From: Lacisediminimonas profundi
GTDB lineage: Bacteria > Pseudomonadota > Gammaproteobacteria > Burkholderiales > Burkholderiaceae_D
DNA: 64,000 nt
Reading direction: 5' to 3'
Assembly: GCF_008831265.1 (NCBI RefSeq)
Contig: NZ_VTTH01000001.1
Location: 992,001-1,056,000, forward strand
In this document: positions 16,843 through 25,820 of the stretch, piece by piece
Layout of the letters: every line of letters starts with the position of its first letter
Numbering within the stretch: position 1 is the stretch's first letter
Program-made: the position numbers and the translations under genes
The notes under the pieces: model-generated
The model's database searches: none
What the model saw: only the letters and a program-made list of their open reading frames with translations
Told to the model about the DNA's origin: nothing

Positions 16843-16952
16843 TTTGTGAAGGGGAAGATCAGGTATCGGCGGCTTGTTCTGTGCTGGCGCATTGGAATCA
16901 GGGCTGCGTGTTTGCAGTTGCCATGATGCCAGCCGATCAGGCGCGGCTCATG

Positions 16953-17294
16953 CTATTTCGAACGATTCCCGCTGGAAACGGTTTGTCCCACCGCGGTGGC
17001 CGGGAATTGGTAATAGCGCACATTCAGGTAGCGGGCGACGGCGCGTATGTCTTCGTCTTCCCAGGTCAGCCCGGTGTTGGCTTGCCAGCGGCGGACCTGA
17101 TGCAGCAGGCTCTGCCAGTCCTTTGCCAGCCGCTGATCGCGCCAGTGCACCCGTTCGTTATGGCAGGCAATGCAGTGGTTCGAATAGAGAAGTTCGCCGC
17201 GTCCGGGCTCGATTTTCGGGGCGGCGGTTGCGACGGCGCAGCCAAACAGGCAGGCAGCTGCGGCGGTCCGGGCAAGCCATCGTGTTGCCATCAT
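16953..17294 (-). CDS. Small secreted c-type cytochrome
   Basis: From the ATG at 17294 this is a 113-residue precursor. The signal peptide (RTAAAACLFGCAVATAA) is followed by PKIEPGRGELLYSNHCIACHN, a single CxxCH haem-attachment motif at residues 41-45. The C-terminal half (LTWEDEDIRAVARYLNVRYY) matches the last helix of a class I monohaem cytochrome, but no clear methionine ligand follows, so the sixth ligand is uncertain. It is predicted periplasmic and probably carries electrons for an enzyme not encoded nearby. It is divergent from the PfkB kinase gene. Confidence 0.82.
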   Translation of the reverse strand: MMATRWLARTAAAACLFGCAVATAAPKIEPGRGELLYSNHCIACHNERVHWRDQRLAKDWQSLLHQVRRWQANTGLTWEDEDIRAVARYLNVRYYQFPATAVGQTVSSGNRSK

Positions 17295-17491
17295 TGGTCT
17301 CTCTTCATGTTCGTCGTATTGCCGGTTCGTGCGGCGGTGCTCAGCGGTTCTGCCCTCCCAGCTTACAGTGCTTGCAGCCGGAATGCTTCGGCTCGAAGCC
17401 GGAAAGCAGTGAATTCCGGTATTGTTTGAACTGCATCCGCACTGACGGCGATCCTGCCGCCTCAGCTTGCAGCAAGTGAAGAGGAAGAACA

Positions 17492-18427
17492 ATGAATTTT
17501 GAACAGATCCACGTCGTGTGCGTTGGTAACTCCACGCTGGACCGGGTATGGCTGGTCGACCAATTGCCGGTCGGCGGCGGCAAATTCCGCGCCCATGATT
17601 ACCTCGAACTCGGCGGAGGCATGGCCGCCAATGCGGCGGTGGCGGTGGCCAGGCTGGGCGGCGCCGCCAGTTACTGGGGCCGGAACGGGAACGACACCGC
17701 AGGTCACACGATGCGCGAGGAATTGAGCGGCTATAAGGTGGATGTCGCCCAGTTCCGCCTGGTAGATGGCGCCCGCTCATCGGTCTCGGCAATCCTGGTC
17801 AGCAATGATGGCGAGCGCAGCATCGTCAACTTCCGCGGCAGCGACATTCCGGCCGATGCATCATGGCTGCCGGTGGCCGAGATTGCGAAAGTGCAGGCAG
17901 TGCATGGCGACGTGCGCTGGGTCGCCGGCGCGCTCGCCGCCTATACCGCGGCGCGGGAACTGGGCGTGCCGACCGTGCTCGATGGCGAGATTGCCGAGCC
18001 CGAGGATTACCAGGTATTGCTGCCCCTGGTCGACCATGCGATTTTTTCGGAGCCGGGCCTGCGCTCCTTCCTCGGCGACGCCGTCAATGTCGGCGACGAG
18101 CTGAGCCCGGTGCTGGGCCTGCAGCGGGCACGTGACCTCGGTTGCCGGGTTGCCGCGGTCACGCGCGGTGCCAAGGGGACCGTCTGGCTGGACGATGCCG
18201 GCGTCCATTTCCAGCCGGCGTTTCCGGTGGAGGTGGTGGATACCACCGGCGCCGGCGATGTTTTTCATGGCGCCTATGCCTGTGCGATTGCGGCCGGGTG
18301 CGGGGTGGCGCAGGCCATGCGCATGGCAAGTGCGGTGGCCGCAATGAAGTGCACGCGCAAGGGGGGCAGGGCCGGGATTCCGACCCTGGCCGAGGTGGAA
18401 TCCTTCCTCGCCAGGCTGGAACCGTGA
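17492..18427 (+). CDS. PfkB family carbohydrate kinase
   Basis: The 311-residue protein has both PfkB landmarks: the N-terminal glycine pair region (DYLELGGGMAANAAVAVARLGG, residues about 38-60) that binds the sugar, and the C-terminal DTTGAGDVFHGAYACAIAAG (residues about 249-268), which holds the catalytic Asp and the anion hole. The family phosphorylates ribose, fructose, 2-keto-3-deoxygluconate, sulfofructose and related compounds with ATP. A GAGGAAG ribosome site supports the start. It is followed by a LysR regulator on the same strand. Substrate unknown. Confidence 0.88.
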   Translation: MNFEQIHVVCVGNSTLDRVWLVDQLPVGGGKFRAHDYLELGGGMAANAAVAVARLGGAASYWGRNGNDTAGHTMREELSGYKVDVAQFRLVDGARSSVSAILVSNDGERSIVNFRGSDIPADASWLPVAEIAKVQAVHGDVRWVAGALAAYTAARELGVPTVLDGEIAEPEDYQVLLPLVDHAIFSEPGLRSFLGDAVNVGDELSPVLGLQRARDLGCRVAAVTRGAKGTVWLDDAGVHFQPAFPVEVVDTTGAGDVFHGAYACAIAAGCGVAQAMRMASAVAAMKCTRKGGRAGIPTLAEVESFLARLEP

Positions 18428-18491
18428 GCATCCGGCGCTGCACCAGGGACTGGTGAGCCTTTGGTTCCGGATGCGGTGATACCATCCCGCC

Positions 18492-19427
18492 ATGGAATTT
18501 CGCCAGGTTCAATATTTCATCTGCCTGTTCGAAGAAGGCACGGTTACCCGCGCGGCGCGCAGGCTCAACATCGTCCAGCCGGCGCTGTCGATGCAGATTG
18601 CGCGGCTGGAAGATGAATTGCGGCAGAAGCTGTTCGAACGCACCCGCAAGGGAATGGTGCCGACTGCGCTGGCGCGCCAGATGTACCGGCAGTTCCTGCC
18701 GGTAATGCGCGACTTCGCGCAGGCGCGCGCGCAGGTCATGAGCGCCGACGGCGAAATCAGCGGCAGCGTGAAGATCGGCGTCATCGGCTCGATTACCGAA
18801 GGCGTGATGGCAGAGACGCTGGGAGCGTTCTCGGAAACCTATCCGGCGGTGGAAGTCACGGTGCTGGACGGCTACAGCCGGACACTGAGCGACTGGGTAG
18901 CCGGCGGGCATATCGACGTCGCGATCATCAACAAGCCGCGCGGCCGGCTGGGGCTGGACGTCGAACACATCGTGGATGAGGAAATGCTGCTGATCAGCGG
19001 CGCCGGGCGCGGTGCGCCATTGCCGCCGCGGTTGACGCTGGCCCAGATTGCGTCGCTCGGGCGCGACCTGGTGCTGCCGACGCGCGAGCACGGCCTGCGC
19101 GCAATCCTGGACAGTTTCGCCCAGCATGCGGATGTGGACTTGACGCCGAAGTTCGAAATCGATTCGCTGGTGACGACCGTGAAGCTGGTCGAGCAGTCCG
19201 AGCTGGTGACGATCCTGCCGCACATCTGCGTGCACCGTCCGCTGATGGAGGGGCGGGTGCATGCGCACGAAATCGCATCGCCACGGATCACACGGCAGGT
19301 GGTGGCGGTGACCCATCCGCGGCGGCCGCTGAATTCGGCGACCGCTGCGTTCGTGGCGATGCTGACGCAGGAGATGCGCTCACGCACGAGGGTGGGGGCA
19401 CCGGGCGAACTGCCGGCGCCGTCGTGA
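18492..19427 (+). CDS. LysR family transcriptional regulator
   Basis: This 311-residue protein starts MEFRQVQYFICLFEEGTVTR with the LysR helix-turn-helix (residues about 1-60: AARRLNIVQPALSMQIARLE) and continues into a periplasmic-binding-protein-like effector domain (residues about 90-295; GSVKIGVIGSITEGVM, VAGGHIDVAIINKPRG). It reads toward the oppositely oriented UbiD/UbiX/FMN/ThDP operon and lies 64 bp after the kinase gene, so it could serve either. Contiguity with the kinase gene makes a shared unit possible. Confidence 0.9.
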   Translation: MEFRQVQYFICLFEEGTVTRAARRLNIVQPALSMQIARLEDELRQKLFERTRKGMVPTALARQMYRQFLPVMRDFAQARAQVMSADGEISGSVKIGVIGSITEGVMAETLGAFSETYPAVEVTVLDGYSRTLSDWVAGGHIDVAIINKPRGRLGLDVEHIVDEEMLLISGAGRGAPLPPRLTLAQIASLGRDLVLPTREHGLRAILDSFAQHADVDLTPKFEIDSLVTTVKLVEQSELVTILPHICVHRPLMEGRVHAHEIASPRITRQVVAVTHPRRPLNSATAAFVAMLTQEMRSRTRVGAPGELPAPS

Positions 19428-19448
19428 CAAGCGCCACGCTGTTCCCGA

Positions 19449-21125
19449 TTACGCCGCCGCAGCCTTGCGCAGCGAGGTGATCGTGGCCCGCGGCGACACC
19501 ACCTCCGGGTCGGTGCGCAACTCGATCAGGGCCGGCTTGCCCGCATTGCGCGCCCGCTCGAACGCAGCTGGGAAATCCTCGGTCCGCTCGATGCAGATGC
19601 CCGTTGCGCCATAGGATTGCGCCAATGCCGCAAAGTCGGGATTGTTCAGCGCAGTCGCATGCACCCGTTCCGGATAATGCCGTTCCTGATGCATCCGGAT
19701 GCTGCCGTACATGCCGTTGTTGACCACCACGATAATGATGTTCAGGCCGTACTGCACCGCGGTCGCCAGTTCCTGGCCGTTCATGAGGAAGCAGCCGTCG
19801 CCGGCAAAGCAGACTACCGTCCGTTCCGGATGGACCAGTTTCGCGGCAATCGCTGCCGGCACGCCATAGCCCATGGTGCCGCTGGTCGGGGCAAGTTGCG
19901 TGCGCACGCCACGGTACTGGTAGAAACGCTGCACCCAGATCGTGTAATTGCCCGCGCCGTTGGTGATGATGGAGTCGGCCGGCAGCGTGTCGCGCAGGTG
20001 CTGCATTACTTCGCCCATGTCGACGCCGTTGGCAACTGGCGAGTGCTTCAGGTTGTCCTGGTAATCATTGCACGCCGACTGCGTCCACTCGCGCCACGGG
20101 GTCGAAGCCGGCTTGGGCAGGTCGGCCGCCGCACTTCCGAATTCTTCCATGCCGGCGTGGATGGCGAGGTCTGCGTGATACACATGCCCGAGCTCGTTCG
20201 GATCGCGATGCACATGCACCAGCCGCTGCACCGGCTTCGGCACGTCGAACAGCGTGTAGCCATTGGTCGTGGTTTCACCAAGGCGCGGCCCGACTGCGAT
20301 CACCAGGTCGGCGGCCTTGATGCGCGCAGCCAGCTTCGGGTCCATCCCGAGACCGGCTTCGCCGGCATAGTGCGGGTGACGGTTGTCGAACAGGTCCTGC
20401 CGGCGGAATCCGCACACAACCGGCAGGTCGAAATTTTCGGCAAATCTGGCAATCGCGTCGCTGGCGCCGCGCGTCCATGCGCCACCGCCCAGCAGCACCA
20501 GCGGTTTTTCCGCTTCGGCCAGCATGGCCTGCAGTTGCGACATCGACTGCGGCGCCGGATGGTAGGGCACGCGCTGATAGCGCGGGGTGTCGCTGGCTGT
20601 CACCATGTCGGTCAGCATGTCTTCCGGCAGCGCCAGCACCACCGGACCGGGACGGCCGGAGGTGGCGATATGGAAGGCGCGGTTGACATACTCGGGAATG
20701 CGCCGCGCGTCGTCGATCTGGTCGACCCATTTCGCGATGTGGCCGTACATGTGCCGGTAGTCGATTTCCTGCCAGGCTTCGCGGCTGGTGGTGTCGCGCG
20801 CCACGTGGCCGACGAACATGATCATCGGCGTCGAATCCTGGCGCGCGGTATGGATGCCGATCGCTGCATTGGTTGCGCCCGGGCCGCGGGTGACGAAGCA
20901 GATGCCCGGCTCGCCGGTCAGCTTGCCGTAGGCTTCTGCCATGTGGGCCACGCCGCCTTCCTGGCGGCCGACCACCAGCCGGATGTCGTCGCGCGCGCCG
21001 TACAGCGCGTCAATCACGGCCAGGAAGCTTTCGCCCGGCACGCAGAATGCAGTATCGACGCCATGATTGCGCAGGGCATCGACCAGTACCTGGCCGCCTG
21101 TACGGAGTTTGTCTTTTTCACTCAT
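19449..21125 (-). CDS. Thiamine-diphosphate-dependent decarboxylase/carboligase (acetolactate-synthase-like)
   Basis: The 558-residue protein has the three-domain layout of the pyruvate-oxidase/acetolactate-synthase superfamily. The PYR domain has the catalytic Glu in VVGRQEGGVAHMAEAYG near residue 54. A central nucleotide-type domain follows, and the PP domain has the ThDP motif FAGDGCFLMNGQELATAV ending in IIIVVVNN. I start it at MSEKDKLRTGG (21125); the upstream extension overlaps the FMN oxidase gene. As the last gene of an operon with a 2-hydroxyacid oxidase and a UbiD decarboxylase, a 2-oxoacid decarboxylase role like benzoylformate decarboxylase is plausible. By sequence alone it could also be a carboligase. 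Confidence 0.88.
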   Translation of the reverse strand: MSEKDKLRTGGQVLVDALRNHGVDTAFCVPGESFLAVIDALYGARDDIRLVVGRQEGGVAHMAEAYGKLTGEPGICFVTRGPGATNAAIGIHTARQDSTPMIMFVGHVARDTTSREAWQEIDYRHMYGHIAKWVDQIDDARRIPEYVNRAFHIATSGRPGPVVLALPEDMLTDMVTASDTPRYQRVPYHPAPQSMSQLQAMLAEAEKPLVLLGGGAWTRGASDAIARFAENFDLPVVCGFRRQDLFDNRHPHYAGEAGLGMDPKLAARIKAADLVIAVGPRLGETTTNGYTLFDVPKPVQRLVHVHRDPNELGHVYHADLAIHAGMEEFGSAAADLPKPASTPWREWTQSACNDYQDNLKHSPVANGVDMGEVMQHLRDTLPADSIITNGAGNYTIWVQRFYQYRGVRTQLAPTSGTMGYGVPAAIAAKLVHPERTVVCFAGDGCFLMNGQELATAVQYGLNIIIVVVNNGMYGSIRMHQERHYPERVHATALNNPDFAALAQSYGATGICIERTEDFPAAFERARNAGKPALIELRTDPEVVSPRATITSLRKAAAA

Positions 21126-21156
21126 GATTGTCCTTGTCGTGCGTCCTTGTTGCATG

Positions 21157-22320
21157 TCATTGCTGGGTCGTGAGTGCGCCTGCGCGGTGCACATGGCCGC
21201 GCGTCAGGCCGGCAGTTGCCGCGCAGCCGAGCAGAGCGAGGTTGAGATCGATTTCCTTTTGCAGCAGGCCGAGCGCGTGGGCAGCGCCTTGCTCGCCGGC
21301 CAGAGCCAGTCCAGCCATCGCCGGGCGTCCGACAAAAACGAAGCGGGCGCCCAGGGCCAGCGCCTTCAGCACATCGGTGCCGCGCCGGAAGCCGCTGTCG
21401 ATCATCACAGTGAAATCGGGAACTGCGGCGACGATGTCCGGCAGCGCGTCGATCGGCGCGATCGCGCCGTCGAGCTGCCGTCCGCCATGGTTGGAGACAA
21501 TGATGCCATCGGCCCCGATGGCCTGCGCGTGGCGCGCATCGTCGGGATGCAGGATGCCCTTGATGACGAGCTTGCCGGACCAGTTGTTGCGCAGCCATTC
21601 CATGTCGTCCCAGCACAGAGCAGCCCGCCCGGCCCGGTGGTCGCCGGTGGTGGCTGTGATGATTGCGCCGCCGCGCGTGGCGGTGAAGTTTTCGAAGTGC
21701 GGGATGCCTTGCGTGAGCAAGGTGCGGGCAAATGTTTGCAGCAACCAGCGCGGGCGCGACAAGCCACCCGCAATCAGCTTGGGCGAAAAACGCAGCGGCA
21801 CCGAAAATCCGTTGCGGACTTCCATCTCGCGCACCGATGCGATCGGGACATCGACGGTGACCACCAGTGTACCGATGCCGGCGGCCGCAACCCGCTCGAT
21901 CAAGGGCAGGATGACTTCGCGGCGCGACGGGATGTAGGCCTGGAACCACATGTCGGGCAGCTCGGCCGCGACCTTTTCCATCGGCGTGGTGGAGGCGCCG
22001 CTGAGGATGAAGGGCACCCCGGCCTGGCGCGCGGCACGTGCCAGCGCGCGATCGCCGTCGTAGCAGCAAAGGCCGGTCACGCCCATCGGGCTGATGCCCA
22101 CCGGCGAGGCGTAAGTCTTGCCGAACAATTCAGTCTGTTGCGAACGGCGCGAGACGTCTGTCAGCGGCCGCGGCACGAACTGCCATTGAGCGAAGCCGGC
22201 GCGGTTGGCGCGCAGCGAGGCTTCGTCTTCAGATCCGCCGACGACATAGCCATGAATGCCGGGAGGAAGGCGGCGGCGCGCAGCGCGCTCCAGATCCGCA
22301 ATGGACAGCATGTGCTTCAC
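21157..22320 (-). CDS. FMN-dependent alpha-hydroxy acid oxidase/dehydrogenase
   Basis: From a GTG at 22320 the protein is 387 residues. GTG is preferred because AGGA lies 8 bp upstream; the ATG nine bases later gives a near-identical product. Family landmarks are LERAARRRLPPGIHGYVVGGSEDE, ASPVGISPMGVTGLCCYDGD, LVVTVDVPIASVREMEVRNG, the active-site block IIVSNHGGRQLDGAIAPIDAL (catalytic His and Arg), and the phosphate-binding IDSGFRRGTDVLKALALGA. It oxidises a 2-hydroxyacid such as lactate, glycolate or mandelate to the 2-oxoacid. In this operon its product would be the natural substrate of the following ThDP enzyme, as in mandelate degradation. Confidence 0.92.
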   Translation of the reverse strand: MKHMLSIADLERAARRRLPPGIHGYVVGGSEDEASLRANRAGFAQWQFVPRPLTDVSRRSQQTELFGKTYASPVGISPMGVTGLCCYDGDRALARAARQAGVPFILSGASTTPMEKVAAELPDMWFQAYIPSRREVILPLIERVAAAGIGTLVVTVDVPIASVREMEVRNGFSVPLRFSPKLIAGGLSRPRWLLQTFARTLLTQGIPHFENFTATRGGAIITATTGDHRAGRAALCWDDMEWLRNNWSGKLVIKGILHPDDARHAQAIGADGIIVSNHGGRQLDGAIAPIDALPDIVAAVPDFTVMIDSGFRRGTDVLKALALGARFVFVGRPAMAGLALAGEQGAAHALGLLQKEIDLNLALLGCAATAGLTRGHVHRAGALTTQQ

Positions 22321-22415
22321 GTGGAATTTCCTGATGATTGATTTGCACAGCGGCTTTGCATGGCGGCTTTGCACCGCGGGCAGGACGGCTGCGCCCGCAT
22401 CCGCCCTGGCCAGGC

Positions 22416-23012
22416 TCAGTCGGCGGGCTTCATGCCTTCCCAGCGCTTGACCAGTCCGGTGTGAGGGATCGAAAAGAGATCGAGAACGCGGCCGACGGTG
22501 TGCTGGACCATCTCCTCCAGCGTTTCCGGCATCGAGTAGAACGCCGGCATGGGCGGAAACACGATGCCGCCCATTTCCGTCACTGCCGTCATGTTGCGCA
22601 GATGGGCCAGGTTGAACGGGGTTTCGCGCACCATCAGCACCAGCCTGCGCCTTTCCTTCAGCATCACATCTGCCGAGCGGGTGACCAGGTTGTCGGCGAA
22701 GCCGTTGGCGACGCTGGCCAACGTCTTCATCGAGCAGGGCGCGATCACCATGCCGACTGACTGGAACGAGCCGCTGGCAATGCTGGCGCCAATGTCCTTG
22801 ACGCTGTGCACGACGTCGGCCAGGGCTTCGATCTCGCTGCGTTTCATCGACAGTTCGTGGGCGGCGGTCAGCGCGCCGGAGGACGACATCACCAGATGGG
22901 TCTCGCAGGCGCCCGATTCGCGCAGTTGCTGCAGCAGGCGAATGCCGTAGATGGAACCGCTGGCGCCAGTGATGGCGACCACGAGGCGTGGCCGGGAAGG
23001 AGTCTTGTTCAT
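22416..23012 (-). CDS. ubiX: UbiX-type flavin prenyltransferase
   Basis: This 198-residue protein begins with the UbiX nucleotide-binding strand RLVVAITGASGSIYGIRLL (residues about 9-27). It retains the conserved SVGMVIAPCSMKTLASVANGFADNL and the C-terminal RETPFNLAHLRNMTAVTEMGG segment used for dimethylallyl phosphate and FMN. It makes prenylated FMN, the cofactor of UbiD decarboxylases. It lies 28 bp downstream of the UbiD gene in the same operon, so it probably supplies the cofactor for that enzyme rather than for ubiquinone synthesis alone. The subtype (UbiX versus Pad1/VdcB) is not decisive from sequence. Confidence 0.92.
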   Translation of the reverse strand: MNKTPSRPRLVVAITGASGSIYGIRLLQQLRESGACETHLVMSSSGALTAAHELSMKRSEIEALADVVHSVKDIGASIASGSFQSVGMVIAPCSMKTLASVANGFADNLVTRSADVMLKERRRLVLMVRETPFNLAHLRNMTAVTEMGGIVFPPMPAFYSMPETLEEMVQHTVGRVLDLFSIPHTGLVKRWEGMKPAD

Positions 23013-23040
23013 TCTGTTCGGGATGGTGTGGGGCTGGTCA

Positions 23041-24489
23041 TCATGCGCCGGGATTATTCCAGTCTATCCTGGCGCCCGCAACCACTTCCCTTGCCAGGTC
23101 GACCGATTCTTCTCCGGGTACCCGAACCTTGGTGAACACATGGCCATGGTACGCAACCGGCTTGGTCGCATCCAGTCCCATCTTGGCGCTGATGCCCTGG
23201 CAGTAAGGCGGGGCCGGCTCGCCATTCGGGCCATCCTGGCCGACGGTGGTGGACGGGTCGAGCACTGAACCTTGCGCGCCGGCCACCACCATCAGGTCGC
23301 GATCGGCCTGGAACCGGGTGGCAACAGCCCATTCGACCTGTTGCGGATCATGCACGTCGACGTCGGTGTCGACCACGATCACCTGCTTGACGTCATAGTG
23401 TCCGGCGAAGGCGCACATCATCACGTTCTTGGGTTCGCCTTCGCGGCGCTTGTCGAATTTCACGTGCAGGTGATAGCGCGCAACGCCACCGACGGAAAGA
23501 TGCACATCTTTCACGCCCGGGAAGCTGCGTTGCAGGTGGGCCAGCAGGGTGGCTTCGCGCGGAATGGCGCCCAGCAACAGGTGTTCCATTTCGGCCGGCA
23601 CGATGGTGTGGTAGATCGGCGACTTGCGGTGGGTAACCGCATCGACCTGTATTACTTCGCGCTTTTCCTGCGCGCTGTAGTACTTGGGAAATTCGCCAAA
23701 CGGGCCTTCCAGTTCGCGCACATTGGGCAGCAGCCGGCCTTCGATCACGATCTCGGCATCGGCCGGGACGCGCACATCGTTGGTCTTGCATTTCACCACC
23801 CGCAGCGGCCGGCCATGCAGGGCGCCGGCGATTTCCATTTCGTCATGGTCGATCGGCACTACTGCTTGCGAGGCCAGCAGGGTCAGCGGGTCGGCGCCGA
23901 TGACGACGGCCACCGGCAGCGCCTGGCCGGCTGCTTCGGCCGCCTGCCAGTACGAGAACAGGTGGCGCGGCAGGATCAGTATCGCCATCCGGTCCTTTGC
24001 GTGTACCTGGATGCGGTTGATCGAGACGTTCTGCACGCCGGTTACAGGGTTGCGGGCGATCACCATGCCGGCCGTGATGTAGGCACCGTTGTCATGTTCG
24101 CTATGGGTCGGGATCGGCAGCAGGCGCTGCAGATCGATTTCCATGTGAACCACTTGCTGGCAGGGGGCATCGTCCGCTGCCACTTCCTCGCAGGGCAGGG
24201 GATTCTCGGCGGCGCGCCGATAGGCTTCCAGCAGGCCGGACTCGGGCACGCCCATCGCTTCGGCGATCCAGGAACGGCGCGACATGAAGCCGGAAACCAC
24301 CGGTATCGCATGCCCGCCCGGCTTGGGGAACCAGGCAGCCTTGCTGCCGTCGAGCCGCTTGGCAATCGCCGCCAGCTGATGTTCAAGCGGAACGTTCTCG
24401 CGTGTCACCGCGAGCCGGTCCGAGTCGCCCAGGCGGGCCAGCCATTGACGCAGGTCGCGCGCTGGCGTGCTGGTAGTCGAAGTTGCCAT
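23041..24489 (-). CDS. UbiD family prenylated-FMN decarboxylase
   Basis: The 482-residue enzyme carries the UbiD active-site blocks: NVSINRIQVHAKDRMAI (the Asn/Arg that hold prFMN and metal) and LEGPFGEFPKYYSA, in which the two Glu residues five apart match the catalytic pair. Late sequence KQVIVVDTDVDVHDPQQVEWA is also typical. These enzymes reversibly decarboxylate unsaturated or aromatic acids. I start at MATSTTSTP (24489), because upstream sequence overlaps the receptor gene and is basic and Ser-rich. The gene follows a Bug receptor gene by 4 bp and precedes ubiX, pointing to a dedicated aromatic or unsaturated acid pathway rather than ubiquinone synthesis. Confidence 0.92.
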   Translation of the reverse strand: MATSTTSTPARDLRQWLARLGDSDRLAVTRENVPLEHQLAAIAKRLDGSKAAWFPKPGGHAIPVVSGFMSRRSWIAEAMGVPESGLLEAYRRAAENPLPCEEVAADDAPCQQVVHMEIDLQRLLPIPTHSEHDNGAYITAGMVIARNPVTGVQNVSINRIQVHAKDRMAILILPRHLFSYWQAAEAAGQALPVAVVIGADPLTLLASQAVVPIDHDEMEIAGALHGRPLRVVKCKTNDVRVPADAEIVIEGRLLPNVRELEGPFGEFPKYYSAQEKREVIQVDAVTHRKSPIYHTIVPAEMEHLLLGAIPREATLLAHLQRSFPGVKDVHLSVGGVARYHLHVKFDKRREGEPKNVMMCAFAGHYDVKQVIVVDTDVDVHDPQQVEWAVATRFQADRDLMVVAGAQGSVLDPSTTVGQDGPNGEPAPPYCQGISAKMGLDATKPVAYHGHVFTKVRVPGEESVDLAREVVAGARIDWNNPGA

Positions 24490-24493
24490 GATC

Positions 24494-25477
24494 TCAGTCC
24501 GCGACGATGTTGGCCTGCTTGATGACCTTGCCCCAGCGCGCGGATTCCGCCTTGAAGAAGGTGTCGTACTGCTGCGTGGTCCCGCCCAGTGCTTCCACGC
24601 CGGCATCGGTGAATGCCTTCTTCACGTCATCGGCCTGCAGCACCTTGTTGATCTCGCGGTTCAGCTTCTGCACGATGTCAGCCGGGGTGCCGGCCGGTGC
24701 GGCAAAGCCGTACCAGACCGCTACGGAAAATCCGGGATAACCGAGTTCGGCAACTGTCGGCACGTCCGGCAGCAATGGCGAGCGCTTCTCGCTGGTGATG
24801 GCCAGCGCGCGCAGGCGTCCTCCCTTTACATGCGGCATCACATGCGGCGCGTTGTCGAACATGATGTCGACCTGTCCGCCGATCAGGTCGGTGATCATCG
24901 GCGCGCTGCCCTTGTACGGCACTTGCACCAGGTCGATGCCGGCGATGCTCTTGAAGTACTCCATCGTCAGGTGGTTCGAGGTGCCGTTGCCGGCTGTGGC
25001 GTAATTCATCTTGCCTGGCTTTGCCTGGGCAGCGGCGATGAAGTCCTTCATCGATTTGATCGGCGAATCGGCTTTTACGACCAGCAGGTTAGGCGAGAAG
25101 GCGCCCAGGATGACCGGTGTGAAATCGCGGTTGGTGTCGTAGGGAAGTTTCTTGATCAGGAACTGGTTGGCCACGGTCGGGAAACCGACCACGGTCAGCG
25201 TGTAGCCGTCCGGCGGCGACTTCGCGGCGATCGAAAGGCCTAGCGTGGTACCACCGCCGGGACGGTTGTCGGCGACGGCGGGCTGGCCCCACGCTTCCTG
25301 CAACTTGCGACCGACCAGGCGGGCGATGGTGTCGTTGAATCCACCCGGTGCATAGGGCACGACGATGCGGATGGGTTGCGACGGATAAGTCTGTGCCTGG
25401 GCTTGGGCATGGGTCGCGGCGGCGAAGAAGGCGGTCGCGAGCAGGGTGGATGCGAGAAGTCGAACGGCTTTGGTCAC
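24494..25477 (-). CDS. Bug/TctC-type periplasmic substrate-binding protein
   Basis: From a GTG at 25477 (GGAG ribosome site 6 bp upstream) this is a 327-residue precursor with signal peptide KAVRLLASTLLATAFFAAAT. The mature part starts QTYPSQPIRIVVPYAPGGFND, the carboxylate-binding Bug motif. Further hallmarks are VADNRPGGGTTLGLSIAAK, TAGNGTSNHLTMEYFK, QVPYKGSAPMITDLIGGQ and FFKAESARWGKVIKQANI. It probably captures the aromatic or hydroxyacid substrate of the UbiD/UbiX/FMN/ThDP operon that it heads. No TctAB membrane components are nearby. Confidence 0.92.
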   Translation of the reverse strand: MTKAVRLLASTLLATAFFAAATHAQAQAQTYPSQPIRIVVPYAPGGFNDTIARLVGRKLQEAWGQPAVADNRPGGGTTLGLSIAAKSPPDGYTLTVVGFPTVANQFLIKKLPYDTNRDFTPVILGAFSPNLLVVKADSPIKSMKDFIAAAQAKPGKMNYATAGNGTSNHLTMEYFKSIAGIDLVQVPYKGSAPMITDLIGGQVDIMFDNAPHVMPHVKGGRLRALAITSEKRSPLLPDVPTVAELGYPGFSVAVWYGFAAPAGTPADIVQKLNREINKVLQADDVKKAFTDAGVEALGGTTQQYDTFFKAESARWGKVIKQANIVAD

Positions 25478-25820
25478 TTTGTCTCCGGTTCTTGTGAATT
25501 GAGCGGCATATGGCGGCATATTGGGCAATGCGGCAGATGCCGGCATCGTCAGCGTCGGGAATTGCACGGGTCACGGCTATGGATGCCGGTTGGGTGCAAA
25601 CGTGGCGAGTATAGGGATCCTGATTGAATCACCGCAAATAATATTTAATGATCAAAGCAATCATAAAAAATGATGGTGTTGGCAGGTCCGGCATAGGCTG
25701 GTCTGGCCAGACTTGACCGGTCCGGGTCTTGCCCGGCATGCTTGGCCTGAAGCCCGTCGGGAGGGCAGCCGCAAGACCTGTCGGCAGCGGCAACAAGATG
25801 GAAACTATCAGGAGCTTGTC
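25478..25820. other. 343-bp divergent control region between a Bug operon and a thioredoxin-like gene
   Basis: No gene is visible. There is an AT-rich island at about 25612-25680 (for example CAAATAATATTTAATGATC) in otherwise GC-rich DNA, which likely holds the promoter of the minus-strand Bug/UbiD operon. A perfect 12-bp palindrome GTCTGGCCAGAC is at 25701-25712. No regulator is assigned. Confidence 0.5.

Noticed and set aside
23041-24489. UbiD/UbiX pair as ubiquinone biosynthesis genes
   Set aside because: Operon partners (Bug receptor, FMN oxidase, ThDP enzyme) indicate a catabolic role; a ubiquinone role cannot be excluded for UbiX.
25612-25680. AT-rich island as foreign DNA or replication origin
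   Set aside because: It is only about 70 bp, in a divergent promoter region, with no DnaA-box cluster or mobile gene.
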